Shown here: positions 19,618 to 31,481 of the stretch, in pieces | How the letters are laid out: each line of letters begins with the position of its first letter | How positions within the stretch are numbered: position 1 is the stretch's first letter | Assembly (NCBI GenBank): GCA_014529385.2 | Contig: CM043942.1 | Coordinates: forward strand, 34,831,469 to 34,895,468 | Source of the DNA: Adiantum capillus-veneris | Taxonomy: Eukaryota; Streptophyta; Polypodiopsida; Polypodiales; Pteridaceae | Reading direction: 5' to 3' | Length of the DNA stretch: 64,000 nucleotides | The notes under the pieces: model-generated | Seen by the model: only the letters and a program-made list of their open reading frames with translations | Database searches by the model: none | What the model was told of the DNA's origin: nothing | Program-made: the position numbers and the translations under genes

Positions 19618-20380
19618 TGTCAGCACCAATTGCAGTGTTGAGTGTCAGAGTCTCGAGAGTCAGTGGTGCGATTCTTCCAATGCCAGCTGCACCAGTACCA
19701 GTCTCCAGTGCCAAAGTGCCGGAGTGTTTTGAGAACTAGTTCTAGTGCCAGAGTGTCAGAGTGTTTTGAGAACCAGCTCCAGTGTGAGCATCAGTTGCAC
19801 CAATTCCAGTGTCAGCGCCAGCTGCAGTGTTGAGTGGCAGACCGGAGCGTCTTGAGAACCAATTCCAGTGTCCGCTCAGCTGCACCAGTTCCATTGTCAG
19901 TGCCAACTGCAATGTTGAGTGTCAGAGTCCCAAGAGTCATTGGTGCGGTCATTCCAGTGCTAGCTGCACCAGTACAAGTCTCCAATGCCAAAGTGTTGGA
20001 GCATTTTGAGAACCAGTTTCAGTGCCAAAGTGTCAGAGCGTCTTGAGACAGTTCCAGTGTCAGCGTCAATTGCACCAGTTCTAGTTCCAGTGTCAGCGCC
20101 AGCTGTAGTGTTGAGTGTCAGAGTCCCGAGAGTCAGTGGTGCGATCATTCAAATGCCAGCTGCACCAGTTCCAGTCTCTAGTGCAGAGTGCCAGAGCGCT
20201 TTGAGAACCAGTTCCAATGTCAGCGCCAACTGTAGTGTTGAGTGTCAGACCGGAGCATCTTGTGAACAAGTTCTAGTGTTAACACCAGTTGCAATGTTGA
20301 CTGTCAAAGTCCCAAGAGTCAATGGTGCGGTCATTCCAATGCTAGCTGAACCAGTTCAATGTTAGCACCAGTATGACCAG
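19618..20380 (+). repeat. Complex minisatellite (CAG/CCAGTGC-rich)
   Basis: Phrases recur with variation: tgttgagtgtcagagtc (19636, 19913, 20109, 20296), tgttgagtg-cagaccggagc (19829, 20235), gagaaccagttccagtg and agctgcaccagt. Long and short modules alternate at spacings of about 193, 84, 196, 126 and 61 bp. It stays open for 126 codons in one frame (19985-20365), giving Val/Pro/Ala-rich repeats, which is expected of an array without stops rather than proof of a gene. Confidence 0.9.
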
Positions 20381-22330
20381 AACCAGTATTGAAGTAATGT
20401 GTCGTGGAACTGAAGGCAAGCTAAGAATAACATTTAAAGGGGCAAAAAATAGGGCAAAGCAAGGATTACACACGCCATGTAGAAGCTAGGGGCTAAAAAT
20501 AGGAGATTGGATGCGTCTTAAAAAGGGGAGTTTTTTGGACAGTGGGGGATATGAAGTTTTTGGCAGACAAGAAAAGGGGGACGAAAATGTGCGTGCATGA
20601 GCAAGGAGTAACCACGCTCTCTCTCTCTCGGACAAGCATGGAGATGAAGGGAGAGGCCGCTTTTAGACTTGAATGTTGCCGAATCCAAGGGCAATTGAAG
20701 AAAATTTCTATCACCGTAATCAGCTAGAGATTGATTAAATATCAGAGAAAGTTTGGGGTGTCGTTAACGACTCGCTTAATCTTGTAAAAGGGAGCTTAAA
20801 CTCCTAGTTTTCAGCAGATCCGAGGGACGGTGCTGCTAACAGCCCCGCCTTGACTATTAATTAATTTGTACTCAGGAATTCTTCAATTAATTGATGATTA
20901 CGGTGGTTACCAGATCTTTTAGTAGCTCTTTTCTTTCTTTCATACCTCCCACAGTAAGAGGCCTGACTCCTTCTCGGCTCACGTTTCGAATACATATCCC
21001 CCGACAACGTGGGAGGTTATTGGGGTAAAGCCCCATGTGGACGGTTAGGCCAGGTGCCCGCCCATTATACTTATTCATTATGTACATTATACTATAAGGG
21101 GGCTCACATATTGAGAGTGATTTTTAGCCCCTACAAACTGAGAAAAACCTCAAGTACAATCTCAACCATAAACCACGCCAAACTGGCAACAAAGTGGGAG
21201 GTAGATCGACCATTACACAATGCTCAAAAGCATCATCAATCGCATCAAAATTGATGCTCACATATACATAAAACAACTCCACGATTTTCAAACTCTACAA
21301 GCATAAACTGGGACAAACTACTCAACCGAGCGTAAAGCGTATAGCCATATATGCAAGTAGAGAGAAAACTAGCTCAAAACGCGTCCCACAAGAGAAACTG
21401 CCTACAAAAATCTTCAAAAACCTATGGAACTTGTGACTAGCTTGTATTGTAGCCACACAAACATACGCAAATCCTCCCTCTTACGAGAGTGGGTGCAAGA
21501 ACACCAAACCGTAACCAAATTGACAAAACCTGTCAAAAGTGAGAGTAAACACCAATCACTCTCAAAGTGGGAATATATCGATCACTGTCCAAAATGGCAT
21601 AACACTGCAAACTTTAATGGCACGAAGACGAGGAAAAAGGAACAGAATTTCTTTTGAAAAATGAGTCAAAACTCAACGCAAACCGCAAGCCAAAAAACTA
21701 CAGATAACTGCTAGAGTGGGAGTCAACTCGACCACTAAACCATCAGAGAGCAAATTGCGAATACGCATAAACCATGGTGAGAAATCTTGGAATAAATCCG
21801 TAAGAGTTTCCCCTGGAAACTGAACAAAAACTCAACAAATATCACCAAATACACATGACAATAGACATTGTCTCAGTAGCAAAATCCACAAATGGTCTAC
21901 ATGCAATACCAAAAGCCTAGCAAACTGGCTCACTCCTCGAGTATCTCTCTGGATGTGTACCTATCCAAAAAAATATTGCAAAACTGCAAACCTTCTACCT
22001 ACGAGCTATGGCTAGCTCAAAATGTATCCGCATAATGCATACATAGCATGAAACTGCATAAAACTGTGCTAAAAAATCTCTTTGAAATACCCCACACAAT
22101 CAAACAATGCGCATGAAACCGCATCCGAATGTGTAATGATTCAAAAGTCACATCCCAAATTATCACTTGCATATGCAAAAACAAGGTGGATTCTCTTTCA
22201 AATAGCACCACAGTGTGCCATACATAGCCAAAGATGCAAACCGCATCACTCTCTCAACTGTAGGAATCAAACTGCAAAACCTCAATATGTCAAGATATGA
22301 CTAGCACTCAAGATTTCAAAATTCTTATAT
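20381..22330. other. Unassigned AT-rich region
   Basis: No coding motif is found. Around 21000-21060 (ggttattggggtaaagccccatgtgg) it looks like LTR-type sequence, but no partner was found. From 21130 to 22300 the sequence is rich in caaaactg/gcat words, loosely like the reverse complement of 16880-17700, so an old inverted leader copy is possible. Confidence 0.3.
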
Positions 22331-22619
22331 GGCCAGTGCATCTGTAACGTGCCAAATATTTTGGGTAGACTCCTGGATCACATTTATCTGAGTCCGGGTG
22401 TGAGAGATATGCCAAAAACCTCCATTTTCGGCCCAAAAATGCAACATAAACTTGTTGTTGTTGCACCTACTTTAATTTACAGTATAATTTCAGAAAATGG
22501 ACATCACCATCGCATCTGGAATGTGTCAAAACCCCAACCTAGACTCCTGGATCATATCCATCCGACTTTGTGTGACGTGTCGTGCTGTGACACGTACATA
22601 GTGGGAACGCATGCTACAA

Positions 22620-24158
22620 GATCTATCTTGTATTTTTTTAGATACATAATTATATTTCCTATAGTGTACATATGCATATTTAAGTATAATAATAAGCCTT
22701 CTATCTCATCCTATTATTTTTCTCAAGGGTAACCTATCCTTACTTTACTATCAGAAAATACTATGGTAAAAGCATCAATAGCTCCGCCTCTTTAACTTGG
22801 GGCAAAAAGCATTGATTCTTTATTTCTACTATTTCATTATCATCTCACACCCTAGCTAGATCCTATATCTATAGTAAACTTCAATATATATATATTCTAC
22901 GTATTTTTTATACTTTTCTTATATTTCTTTTTAAATAGCTACTAGGAGAGAATCAAATCCTAGTGGGACACTAGGTGGCATGATTTCAAAGATACACTTA
23001 TTTTAATGCATTATTGCAAGCATGATTACAAAACTTTGTCAAGGAGCAATGTCATGCTTTCATATGGCATGAGGTGTCCTTGTGAATTAAATGAAAGTTT
23101 AAGCTAAGGAGACCACATGAAGACTTTTGCTGCCATAAATGGACCCTATTTTGATGAATTTTTTACACAAGGTTCCAATCCGAATTGGAAAACGATTTTA
23201 AAATGAAAATCGTAGCTAATGAGCTGAAGTTTTTGCCCATATTTTTACTTTTTTATTTGGAGCCACGGTTGAGGAGATATGATCAAAATACTGGATCCCA
23301 GTCTGCCCACATCATGCAAGGGCAGCTCATTTCCAACTTTTCCAATTCCTGTTCACACTGGCTCCTCTCTTCTTGTGTAAACCCTTGGGGGTTCCCTTCA
23401 CCTATAAAAGGGGACCTCTTCTTCCTTGGAAGGAACTCAAGCATTCAAGCCATTGATGAGAGGAATTCTCAAGGGAGTGAGTAATAATGCCTAATTGTAC
23501 TTAGCCATTAACATAAGCCCAAGCCTACACTTTCTCCTAGAGGAAGACTAGCCATTTTTGTACGCTATCCTTGGAAGATCAACTCTAATCAAAGAAGGTC
23601 TTGCACTTGGTGTATCAATCAAAGTGGAATTATCCACTCTTCTTCTCTCTCCCATCAATAATGGTGCCGAAGGGTTTCAAGTAAGATGTGTTCTACATTG
23701 ATGTTTTCTTGATTTCTTGTTGTTTTCATTTTCATCTCTAATCCAACATATACATATATATGTATCTAATCTCATCTCCTTAACCAAACCTATCTCTCTC
23801 ATTCTTAGTAATTCATCCTCTCTAGGTTCTCTTGCTACAAGTACATCTCTCCCCGCAGTATCCTTATTGCCTACGGGCAAGAATACTGCTTGGGAGGGAA
23901 ACTTCTCATCTCTTCACTTCTCTCATATCTACATTTCTCACATACTATCCTAGATGAATAACCCACATGATGATCATTTCTATCGCTTTCACTCTGTACG
24001 ATCTATTAGAATTAACGTATTAAAATACACTTTCAACAACGTATAGTGTTTCTCTTCGGCTCTGAAAGGCTCAATGAAATACTTCTATCACCGGATCCCA
24101 TCATACTACCTCTCATAGACTATAATTTTTCTTTTGATGTAAGCGTAGTTATCTTGCT
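22620..24158 (+). repeat. Old LTR and leader related to the Tat-type element at 46439
   Basis: The order of landmarks parallels 46600-49450. An AT-rich tract with atatatatattcta is followed by a block about rank growth of effects on pubescent sequence: gaccac-tgaag-ctttgc-gcca and gagatatgat (23090-23290, compare 46890-47070). A TATA box cctataaaagggg sits at 23401 (compare cctatataagg at 47531). The copy is strongly diverged. Its boundaries are not defined; 22331-22620 is unassigned. Confidence 0.5.
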
Positions 24159-24371
24159 ATGAACCAAGAGGATTTGTACACACAATTAATCCCAATCACT
24201 AGACAAAATATATATATTATGGTAAGCACAAAACTACAATTCCAAAGAACAATTCGTAGCCTATTTGGTCAGCCAAGATTGAATGCCATTAACTCATCCA
24301 TTAACCCTTTCATATTACCCATGATACGATATGACCATAGCCTTGATGTTTTCATCTTCGTATTGTTTTGA
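24159..24371 (+). CDS. Small pre-gag reading frame conserved with 49454-49681
   Basis: A 70-codon frame whose C-terminal half (RSLFGQPRLNAINSS, INPFILPMIRYDHSLDVFIF) aligns without gaps to the frame at 49454-49681 (TTMFGRERLQEINTS, SLPFILPMINHEVSFDVVIF). The two copies lie about 25 kb apart in related elements, so the similarity reflects common descent. I recognise no domain. In the Tat element the frame sits just upstream of gag. Here gag does not follow, because the sequence runs into a minus-strand copia leader. It could be the tail of a longer pre-gag ORF; function is unknown. Confidence 0.5.
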   Translation: MNQEDLYTQLIPITRQNIYIMVSTKLQFQRTIRSLFGQPRLNAINSSINPFILPMIRYDHSLDVFIFVLF

Positions 24372-24810
24372 CATTCTCTTTTGCGTTCTTTCTTTGTGTG
24401 TGTGAGTGCAAGAGAGAAAGAGTGAGTCTTCTTTGATTGCACTTCTTTCCAAACCCTAGTCTTCATGGCATCTATGGTTTAACTCCTTCATATAGTTTTT
24501 GTTGAGTTCTCTCACAAACTCTCACAGCCATAAGCCCGGTGCTTTCCTGGCAAGACCGCAAATTTCTCGACAACGGAGATTTGCAAAAAACATTATTTCG
24601 AGAGCCAAAAACAGCAAAAATGAGCTGCAACACTTCTTGTTTCTGCTCTTTCTCTGCAAAATTCAGTAGTGGCAACCTAAATATACATGCCTAAGCTAAG
24701 ATCTGACACCGTCGAGCCGTATCCACCGCCACCATCGAGCACGCCGCCATAGCCGAGCTCTCTCGATTCCGTCTCGTCGGGAAGCAGTTGCACGTTTCGT
24801 TCGCCGCCAT
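24372..24810 (-). other. Probable copia leader or gag start (minus)
   Basis: It lies inward of the primer site of the copia LTR at 24826. Minus-strand ATG at 24807 opens a 39-codon frame (MAANETCNC...), and another frame runs 24675-24472, but no diagnostic gag motif is seen. The junction with the plus-strand Tat-like frame is near 24400-24470. Confidence 0.35.
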
Positions 24811-24864
24811 AGCTCTAATACCAATTGTGAGTGTGAAAATGTGGTGTGTGTGCGAAGAGTGAGA

Positions 24865-24912
<48 letters not shown>

Positions 24913-25067
24913 ACAGGAGAGCAGCCTCAAGAAGTATCTCTCTGTATGAGTGAGGTGCTCCTTATTCTTATGTATAGAAAGAATAAGGAAGTGTGTATAC
25001 ACAGTGGGTGGGCGGACGAACACGGACGTTTGGCCCGGGCAAAAGGCATAGCACCTTTACCCCAACA
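24811..25067 (-). repeat. Copia 5' LTR (family A) with primer site
   Basis: On the minus strand the LTR runs TGTTGGGGTAAAGG (25067) to TTTCACACTCACA (24826), 242 bp. It is followed at 24825-24811 by ATTGGTATTAGAGCT, a Met-tRNA-type primer site with one change. It contains a (GA)n tract (about 24868-24911). It is the same family as 14103-16012. Flanks (AGCAG on the right; ACTGT left of the other LTR) do not match, so whether the two LTRs belong to one element is undecided. Confidence 0.85.
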
Positions 25068-26971
25068 AGCAGAGTGTTACTATGGCATGGAATATGCTAG
25101 GGAGAGGTATGTACAACCTATCCCAGTAGCATCTACTCCACCTGGATATACTGTGGAGAATGCGCCTGGTCCAGTAGGAGTTGCAAGGCCATAGCCTATC
25201 TTAGGACAACAACCTCCACTGTCAGGTGCTAGATTGCCTATAGACATGAGATACACACAGATGATGGAACCATCCAATAAATAAGTGCTAGTACTAGCAC
25301 CAATATACTATAACAACCAAAGTGGGTACTGCCCTTCAAAGCGACAAAAGCTGCGAGAAACACATGGAGTGGTGAGGCCTGTACAACCCCCACCTCTTGT
25401 GTTTTGACTTGAAGAAAGAAGGTACGAGATGGACGAAAGGAAATTGTGGTTCATTCTGAATAGAGGCTTAGCTAGGTCAAAGCCTGCTATTTACAAGCAA
25501 GAGGAATTGGAAGAAGAAGCTCCTCAACTAGAGGTAGATTGTCACAAAAGCCGTGACAACCACTTGGTCAAACAATGTCCTCCGACGGAGATCACAGAAG
25601 TGAATGCCTATTTTCTTGAATATGGTGTCATTCACTTGATCCCCACTATCCAAAAAACCTAAACCGAGTCAGAAAGATCGCAAAGAATGTCTCAGGAATT
25701 GTTCAGCTACCCAGTAGCTCGGAAAATAAAAAAGTTGTACCAGTTCAGGTAGTTACGAGAGTGCAAGCTCAAAAAAAAGTTGAGAACCTAGAGACAGAGA
25801 GAACAAAAACTAACGCGAGTCCAGAGATAGGTGAACCAAAGACCGAAGCACCTAGTCAAAAAACCAAGAGCAAACAGAACAGCTAGAAAGCTAGAAAGGC
25901 TAGGATGAAAGCACGTAGGAAACAAGAGCAAAAATCCCTTGCTGAGAAGCTTACCCAAGCTGAAGAGAAGATAAAACAACATGAGAGGAAATGGTTGCAC
26001 CTTCTCTTACATAGACGCTCAACCTCCAGAAGAAACCATCAATAGAAAGTGAGCCAAGAAGTGCTAGTTCAGGAGAATCATTGTTAGCCAAGAAGGTTAA
26101 TGAGCAATTAGATGCCGTCCTAAAAGCCTATGAAACACAGCTCAAAAACAACCAAACCCAAGAACATAGGTGGATGACATATCCATATGCAGAACTAGAA
26201 AAGGACATTCTTGAAATGTGCAAGAAAATGATTCAATCAACCCAAGCTTTACTAGAACCACAAGTTGGAAAACCTGAGGGTGTGATCCTTGTCCCACCTA
26301 CACCAGTAATCCCACCAAGCTAGGAACAAAAAGAGCCAGATTTTAGTCACGAGCACGGACCAAAGCTCAAGGACCCAACATTAGAACCAAGGATAGTATT
26401 GAATACCACGGACATCTCTTCCGAGGGATTTCACATAGCTATACCTAACAGTTGTAAATAAATAGACTGTCTTGACGAATTGTGGAAACAAATCAGAGAG
26501 GCCAATGAAGCAAGTGAGATAAGCAGACGAGTAAACCATACAAGCAATGGAAGAGGAGTGTCTCTTCCACCAATAGAGGAGTTTGAGGATGGATCTCAAA
26601 TGAATCTAGAAGTGGAATCGTATTGGGGAGAAAAAGGATATGTACAGTCTATGGACAGTCAACCCCATTCATTAATAACACTACCATCCTATATAGCAGA
26701 GCACGAGGCCAAGTCAGATGTTGTTCCAGTCCCATCACAGAGACTGTCTCCCAACAAGGTCATCGATTCAAAAGGACTGATAGATATTTTGTCAACACCA
26801 TTCACCTGTATAATAACGTTATCCGAGTTGCCTAGAATACGACCAAACATGTGGGCTACTGTGGGAAAATGCCTAGAGAAATTTGGTGTTAAAAAACCAA
26901 TGACTCAAATCGAGGAAGGAATCAAAGAGCTTGAAATGCCGCAACTAAACACTAGGTCAGTGTGCCACTAA
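25068..26971 (+). pseudogene. Gag-like region of an unclassified LTR element
   Basis: The reading is broken by several stops and frame changes but clearly coding-like: YYGMEYARERYVQPIPVAST, MDERKLWFILNRGLARSKPA, DCHKSRDNHLVKQCPP (a decayed zinc-knuckle pattern), a Lys/Glu-rich coiled coil (KQEQKSLAEKLTQAEEKIKQ), ETQLKNNQTQEHRWMTYPY, then frame 26480-26971 with IREANEASEISRRVNHTS and LEKFGVKKPMTQIEEGIKEL. It precedes an aspartic protease at 27021 in the order expected of gag then pro. It begins abruptly at the copia LTR (25067), so the 5' end is missing. Confidence 0.6.
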
Positions 26972-27020
26972 ACAAGGTAGGTGAGTACTATGAGGGAGAA
27001 GATGGGACACCACTCTTCCT

Positions 27021-27928
27021 GTGGAATTCCATGGTGTAAAAAACATGGAAATCCTTGACAGTGGAATCGGTGTTTCCATCGCAACAAAAGAGATCTGGAA
27101 AACATGGGGAAAACCGGCAGTGGGGGCTACAAGGATGAAAGTGCAGCTTGTAGACGGACACATGGAAAGTCCCATAGGATTGCTAGAAAAAGCAGTTGTT
27201 ACTTCTTGTGGCATTGAATATGAGCAAACCTTTGCTATTTTTGACTGTGGCAAGAAGAACAACTATGATATCATTCTAAGAAGACCATTCACACGACAAT
27301 TGAAAATGGTCCAAGATTGGGGTTATGACCATATCTACTTGAGACATATTGAAACCACGACAAAGATAAACTTGAAAGACCATAGCTATAGGGATGTGAT
27401 AAGCACATCTATGGAGGAGTTTGATTCCGCTAACGTAGCAAGATCAAAACTTCCAGCATGGTTGGGTAAGCCTAAAGAACTGTGGATGTGTGGAGCTTCG
27501 CAATGCGGAAGCTTAAAGTGAGAGGAAGGCATCCTAGAAAGGGAAATTGATGATATGGATTACATCCCAGAACCCATTTCTAAGGAAGAATTAGAGCCAC
27601 TTGAATGGTAACACATCTTGGCTACTCTAGATGTATGTGCTATTCAAGACGATCAACGACGAAGTTTTGTGATAAAGATGGCTATGATATCGTTCCTTAC
27701 TTTGCACTGAGTGTGATCCTGGAAAAAAAAGACAAAGAAGAAGACGAGTTCTACGACTCTGTAGAACACTTGGAGCTTCAAGAACATACCGACAATGGAT
27801 ATCTAGATGACCCAGCAGGTGACAAGAACAAAACTTTAACAAATACAGGGTATATGAGGTACCTAGGTCATTTTGTAAAGAACAACTTAATCATAATCAA
27901 GTTCAACGTTGTCGTCTACGATGTGTGA
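27021..27928 (+). pseudogene. Ty3/gypsy-type aspartic protease and tail
   Basis: Frame 27021-27521 (166 codons): MEILDSGIGVSIATKEIW has an intact DSG catalytic loop. VQLVDGHMESPIGLLEKAVV and DIILRRPFTRQLKMVQDWGY match the DG...P.G.l and YD-ILGRPF-r---i-DWG blocks of Tat/Athila-like retropepsins (G of ILG replaced by R). A stop at 27519 is followed by an acidic tail (DDMDYIPEPISKEELEPLEW) and by a frame 27605-27928 without motifs. No RT is found downstream, so either this element never had one or it was lost. Family role: processing of Gag. Confidence 0.75.
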
Positions 27929-28159
27929 GAGAGAAAGAGAGTGAGTGTGAGCTTCATCCTCATGCTACGTCGGGCTCTCTCATTGCATTGGAAATTTGAT
28001 TGCACCATCATACTAGCCTCGTCACAAGCTACGCGACAACGCCAAGCATTCCTCATGGAACAGGGCGAACGTGCTCGCGCATCTAAGAGCTATTTGTAGT
28101 CATAAGTATATCAAACGATGTCTTTTTTCTGCGTGCAAGTAGTCATTGTGGAGACATAA

Positions 28160-28577
28160 GCTACACATACATACTCATAAACTTCAATTTCGGGCATTTT
28201 TGAAATCGGACTTTGCCTTTATACACGTTTTCCGTAGATGGGTCTAGAGTGAGGGTTTTGAGTGTACAATCCTTGGGACAAGTATATCCTAGTGAGGGGA
28301 TGGTGTTCCATAAGTTTCGTATGATTCTGGTATGGTTTAGTGAGTTTCCTTCCATTTGTGTGTATGTGGGTAGGTGGTGTAGTTGAGAGTAGTGAGATTC
28401 TAGATTGTGGATTAGTTGACCTTCCAAAGTGTTGTATGTGTAGGATGGTCTTAGCCTGACAAGCTAAAGAGATTTCCTTCGTGTGCCTATCATATCATTT
28501 GTGTCCTCGATTGACAGTATGTTGATCTAGATTGTGTTGCATGCACTTTATAGGTGGTGTGATTCGTTCCCCCAACA
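28160..28577 (-). repeat. Copia LTR remnant (family B, copy 2)
   Basis: On the minus strand it starts TGTTGGGGGAACG with CTATAAAGTG 28 bp in, and is collinear with 11440-11220. It extends further than copy 1 with ACCACCTACCCACATACAC-type sequence. 27929-28159 to its left is unassigned. Confidence 0.65.
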
Positions 28578-28578
28578 A

Positions 28579-29511
28579 ACGCTTTGACTCACTAACCATC
28601 TGGGACAACTTGAAAGACAGAAAGGTCCTCGGCTGTCGGTAAACCAAAAAAAATTGAACCAAGGGTATATAGTAATGGCTACTTGATTCAATGGGTAGGT
28701 ACAGAACGGGGGGTGTTCAAAAAGTCCAGGTATGTAAAGCCCTTTAATCCATTTCTACTCTCATTTGCATTCTAGCCTTTAAAGAGAGAGAGCTCCAGTT
28801 TGTGCACTCTTATGCATCGTCTGCCATCTCTTACTCACTCCAGCCATGAGGGGTAATTTCCTAACTGTATCTAGAAGTATTTTGAATATTACTTTGGTCA
28901 CCACCAAGGTCATAGGGGGCACGGCAACACAGGGAAATCTAGGAACTTTGGGGAACAAAAACACTAACACCGACCACACCATACCTCCAAATCATACCAA
29001 GCTTGAATCAAGGGTTCATCTCAAGTAGGAGAACACATTGGTGGGCTCAAAGGTGTAGAATATGCCAGAAAAGATGACCTAGTATCGTAGGCGTGCCGAA
29101 GATAAAAAGATAAACTACGTTGGACCAAATTTAGCTCATGTGAAGATGCCATCATAAGGAGAAACTGCAGAGAATTGGGGGTGCATTAGAGGCCTACTCA
29201 GCACGCTAAAGCAAAATGACCATATCTCCACCGCAAAGCGATATTTTTCACTTCCATGCAAAATATTGATCCGTTAACCTCAAACTCAAAAGAAGAACTC
29301 TATACACCATACTTGACCCCTACTAACCTTCAGTGGGCATACAACTACTTGCTAATCACTCCAAATCAATTTCATCTCAAAAGAGGACCAACTCTTTACC
29401 CGGATCAACATCAAGACAAAATACACAACCCCAGGCTCCAACCATTGTAACTAACATAGCAGAAGCTAGATAGGGCAAGATTAGGGCTTAAGTGATAATA
29501 AAATGTAGATT
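28579..29511 (+). pseudogene. Coding-like remnants of the host LTR element
   Basis: Directly after the copia remnant, one frame gives KRFDSLTIWDNLKDRKVLGC and, one frameshift later, IEPRVYSNGYLIQWVGTERG plus VFKKSRYVKPFNPFLLSFAF. Further on (28846-29250) pieces such as NYVGPNLAHVKMPS and CIRGLLSTLKQNDHISTAKR read like protein but carry several stops. I do not recognise the family. They may be the end of the gag-protease gene upstream or a separate ORF. Confidence 0.4.
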
Positions 29512-30111
29512 TTATCTTGCACGCGCTGAAGATAATCTGCCTTGTTGGAAGAATTTTTTGCACATATTTTCACATGAGCATGATCCCCTTACTCATCACA
29601 AAGCCTACATCACACTGGTACACTTTTATCATGCATAGATTACCCTAAGTTACACTTTAATGCATCAAAGAGACTAAAAGTGGCCAAAATAACTTTTAGC
29701 TTGTCCCAAACGTTCATCAATCACCAAGACTCAACCCTACAAAGCCAATCAAATTGACATGAGCTCAAAATGGCCGAAAATAAGCCAAATCTATCTTAGG
29801 CACCCCTAAGATAGAAATGTGACCAAAATGACCTAACTTGTCATTTTTGGACACACAAATGTTCATAGGGCTCAAATCAAGTACCTTGTCAAGTTTCATC
29901 AAGTTTGGTAAAGCATAACTCCATCCTTCACTAGAAGCTCTGAAAGCGGAAAAATCGGACACAAAAGTGTCCATAACTCTCACCATAAGTGTCCAAAAGC
30001 AATCAAACTTCATGTACATCACTTGCAACATTTACACATCATATGCATTCAATTTGGCACCAATTTGCATGCATTTATGCACATTTTTATTTTAAGCGCG
30101 CTTAAGATAAA
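29512..30111 (+). repeat. Palindrome array 2 (~280-296-bp units) upstream of the coiled-coil gene
   Basis: Three 25-bp near-palindromes start at 29512, 29791 and 30087 (spacing 279 and 296). They share outer arms TTATCTT/AAGATAA with variable middles: gcacgcgctg in the first, aggcacccct in the second and a perfect TTAAGCGCGCTTAA core in the third. After the second, tttcatcaagtttgg lies about 77 bp beyond the palindrome. Array 1 has tttcatcaaatttg at the same offset. The array ends 150 bp before the ATG at 30262. Confidence 0.85.
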
Positions 30112-30261
30112 GTTTGCCAAAATTGTACTTTTTAGTGCTATTCTTTGCTTTATTATCTTTTCTACTTGTTGGGAATTTCTGGAACGGGTCTGACAACCAA
30201 ATTTGATGATATTTTATCATGTTCAATCTCATCCACTTCGGGAGCTCCAAAGAAGAAAACC

Positions 30262-31481
30262 ATGGAAGCAAAGCTGACCAAGATTTCTCCATATCAGATA
30301 GAGGAAGAATTACCAAAAGAAGCAAATGTCACATGGCTTGCCAAGGAACAGCTAGAGAGTCAACATGTCACCATCTACCATGGCACATTCAAAAGCGCAC
30401 AAGGATCCATAGTACAAGTCTAAATGATACCAAAGGAAGCTCAAGACCTTGCCAAAGAAGACGCAGTCATGCCACTTTGGGAGAAGATCGGCCTCAAGGA
30501 CTACATAGAGCTGGAGCCCTGCGGTGTGGATTACGAGAGGGCCTATGATCTCCTACACACATCACAAAAGAATGTAGGGCAACCATTTCACATTTGAATG
30601 ATTCCCCAATAGAAGTAAACATCATAGAGGATCAAGTCACAGATGCCCTAAAGCTACCAAAAGGAGAAAAACCAATAAGTGATTGCCAGCTACCCACAAC
30701 GGGAATTTTCACCACTAGATCTACTTCATTCTCTAATCTAAATCAAAAAGAGATATAGTGGGCACTTTGGCTCTATCACGAGCATTTCTATTTCATTGCA
30801 AAGCAGCCTCCCAAATACATGGTTCCAAATCATGTCATGGCTTCTACATTCACTCAAGCATCAAAGAAAGAGGAAGTAATTGAAGTGAATTGTGCCCATT
30901 ATGTCTTTACAAACCTCACACATGTTAAGAAGTCAAAGCATATTTCATTCATGGAGGCTCTAGAATTAGTAACACGGATAGACTATCATACTATTGGCTA
31001 GGCATAGCATCTACCACCTACATGGAGAAAACATGATGGTTATTGTGCAAAAGTGATGAGATGAAGAAGAAGTACAAAGCAGAGCACCACCAGTGGCCAC
31101 AAGATTTAGAACAAGCTTGGTCAATGTCCCAAGACAAGAGACAACTACTGCAGCAAAGGCCACCAAAAGCGACAAAGGCCAAGACCTACAGCACCAGTAG
31201 AGGAGCCAGTCTAGAAAGTGGCAAGGGTTGGGAGGGAAGTTGCTGCTTTTGAGCTTGAAAGAGGGCTCAAAGGTGACTTTGAAGAGAAATAGAAACCATC
31301 ACCCAAAAAGTTCAAAGTTTGATCCAAAAACCCCATGTATAATCTGAATAATGATCCTCTAGCAAGGCCTAGAACATCTCTATCAACAAGAAGAACGTCA
31401 AAGAGAACACAAAAAGACACAAGAAAAAGAGCCCTAGAGAGGACTCGTCTACACCAAAACAAGTACACATTGAAGAAGCTT
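30262..31481 (+). pseudogene. Unrecognised RT-less LTR-element gene, plus copy, part 1
   Basis: ATG at 30262 opens MEAKLTKISPYQIEEELPKE, then TWLAKEQLESQ, GLKDYIELEPCGVDYERAYD, VTDALKLPKGEKPIS, LYHEHFYFIAKQPPKYMVPN and SKHISFMEALELVTRIDYH. These match the minus-strand copy at 62690-61920 in order (for example YLSREQLEE, EPCGVDFQKAFEL, EALKLPTEG, LYHQHFHFLE, VLTRIAYHAIG). The block around ALKLP vaguely recalls plant-mobile-type domains of Athila-like ORFs, but that is inference. Stops and frameshifts interrupt it (30421, about 30590, 31000). A Lys/Arg-rich stretch leads to the copia insertion at 31482. Confidence 0.7.

Noticed and set aside
19985-20365. 126-codon Val/Pro/Ala-rich protein
   Set aside because: Entirely within a minisatellite. 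Open frames are expected there, and no start context or homolog is evident.
14103-25067. A single minus-strand copia element spanning both family-A LTRs
   Set aside because: Outer flanks (ACTGT and AGCAG) do not match, internal content is mixed in orientation, and gag is not recognisable. It remains possible but unsupported.
24691-25194. Ser/Leu- or Arg/Glu-rich proteins from 24841-25194 and 25023-24691
   Set aside because: Most of each comes from a (GA)n tract translated inside a copia LTR.
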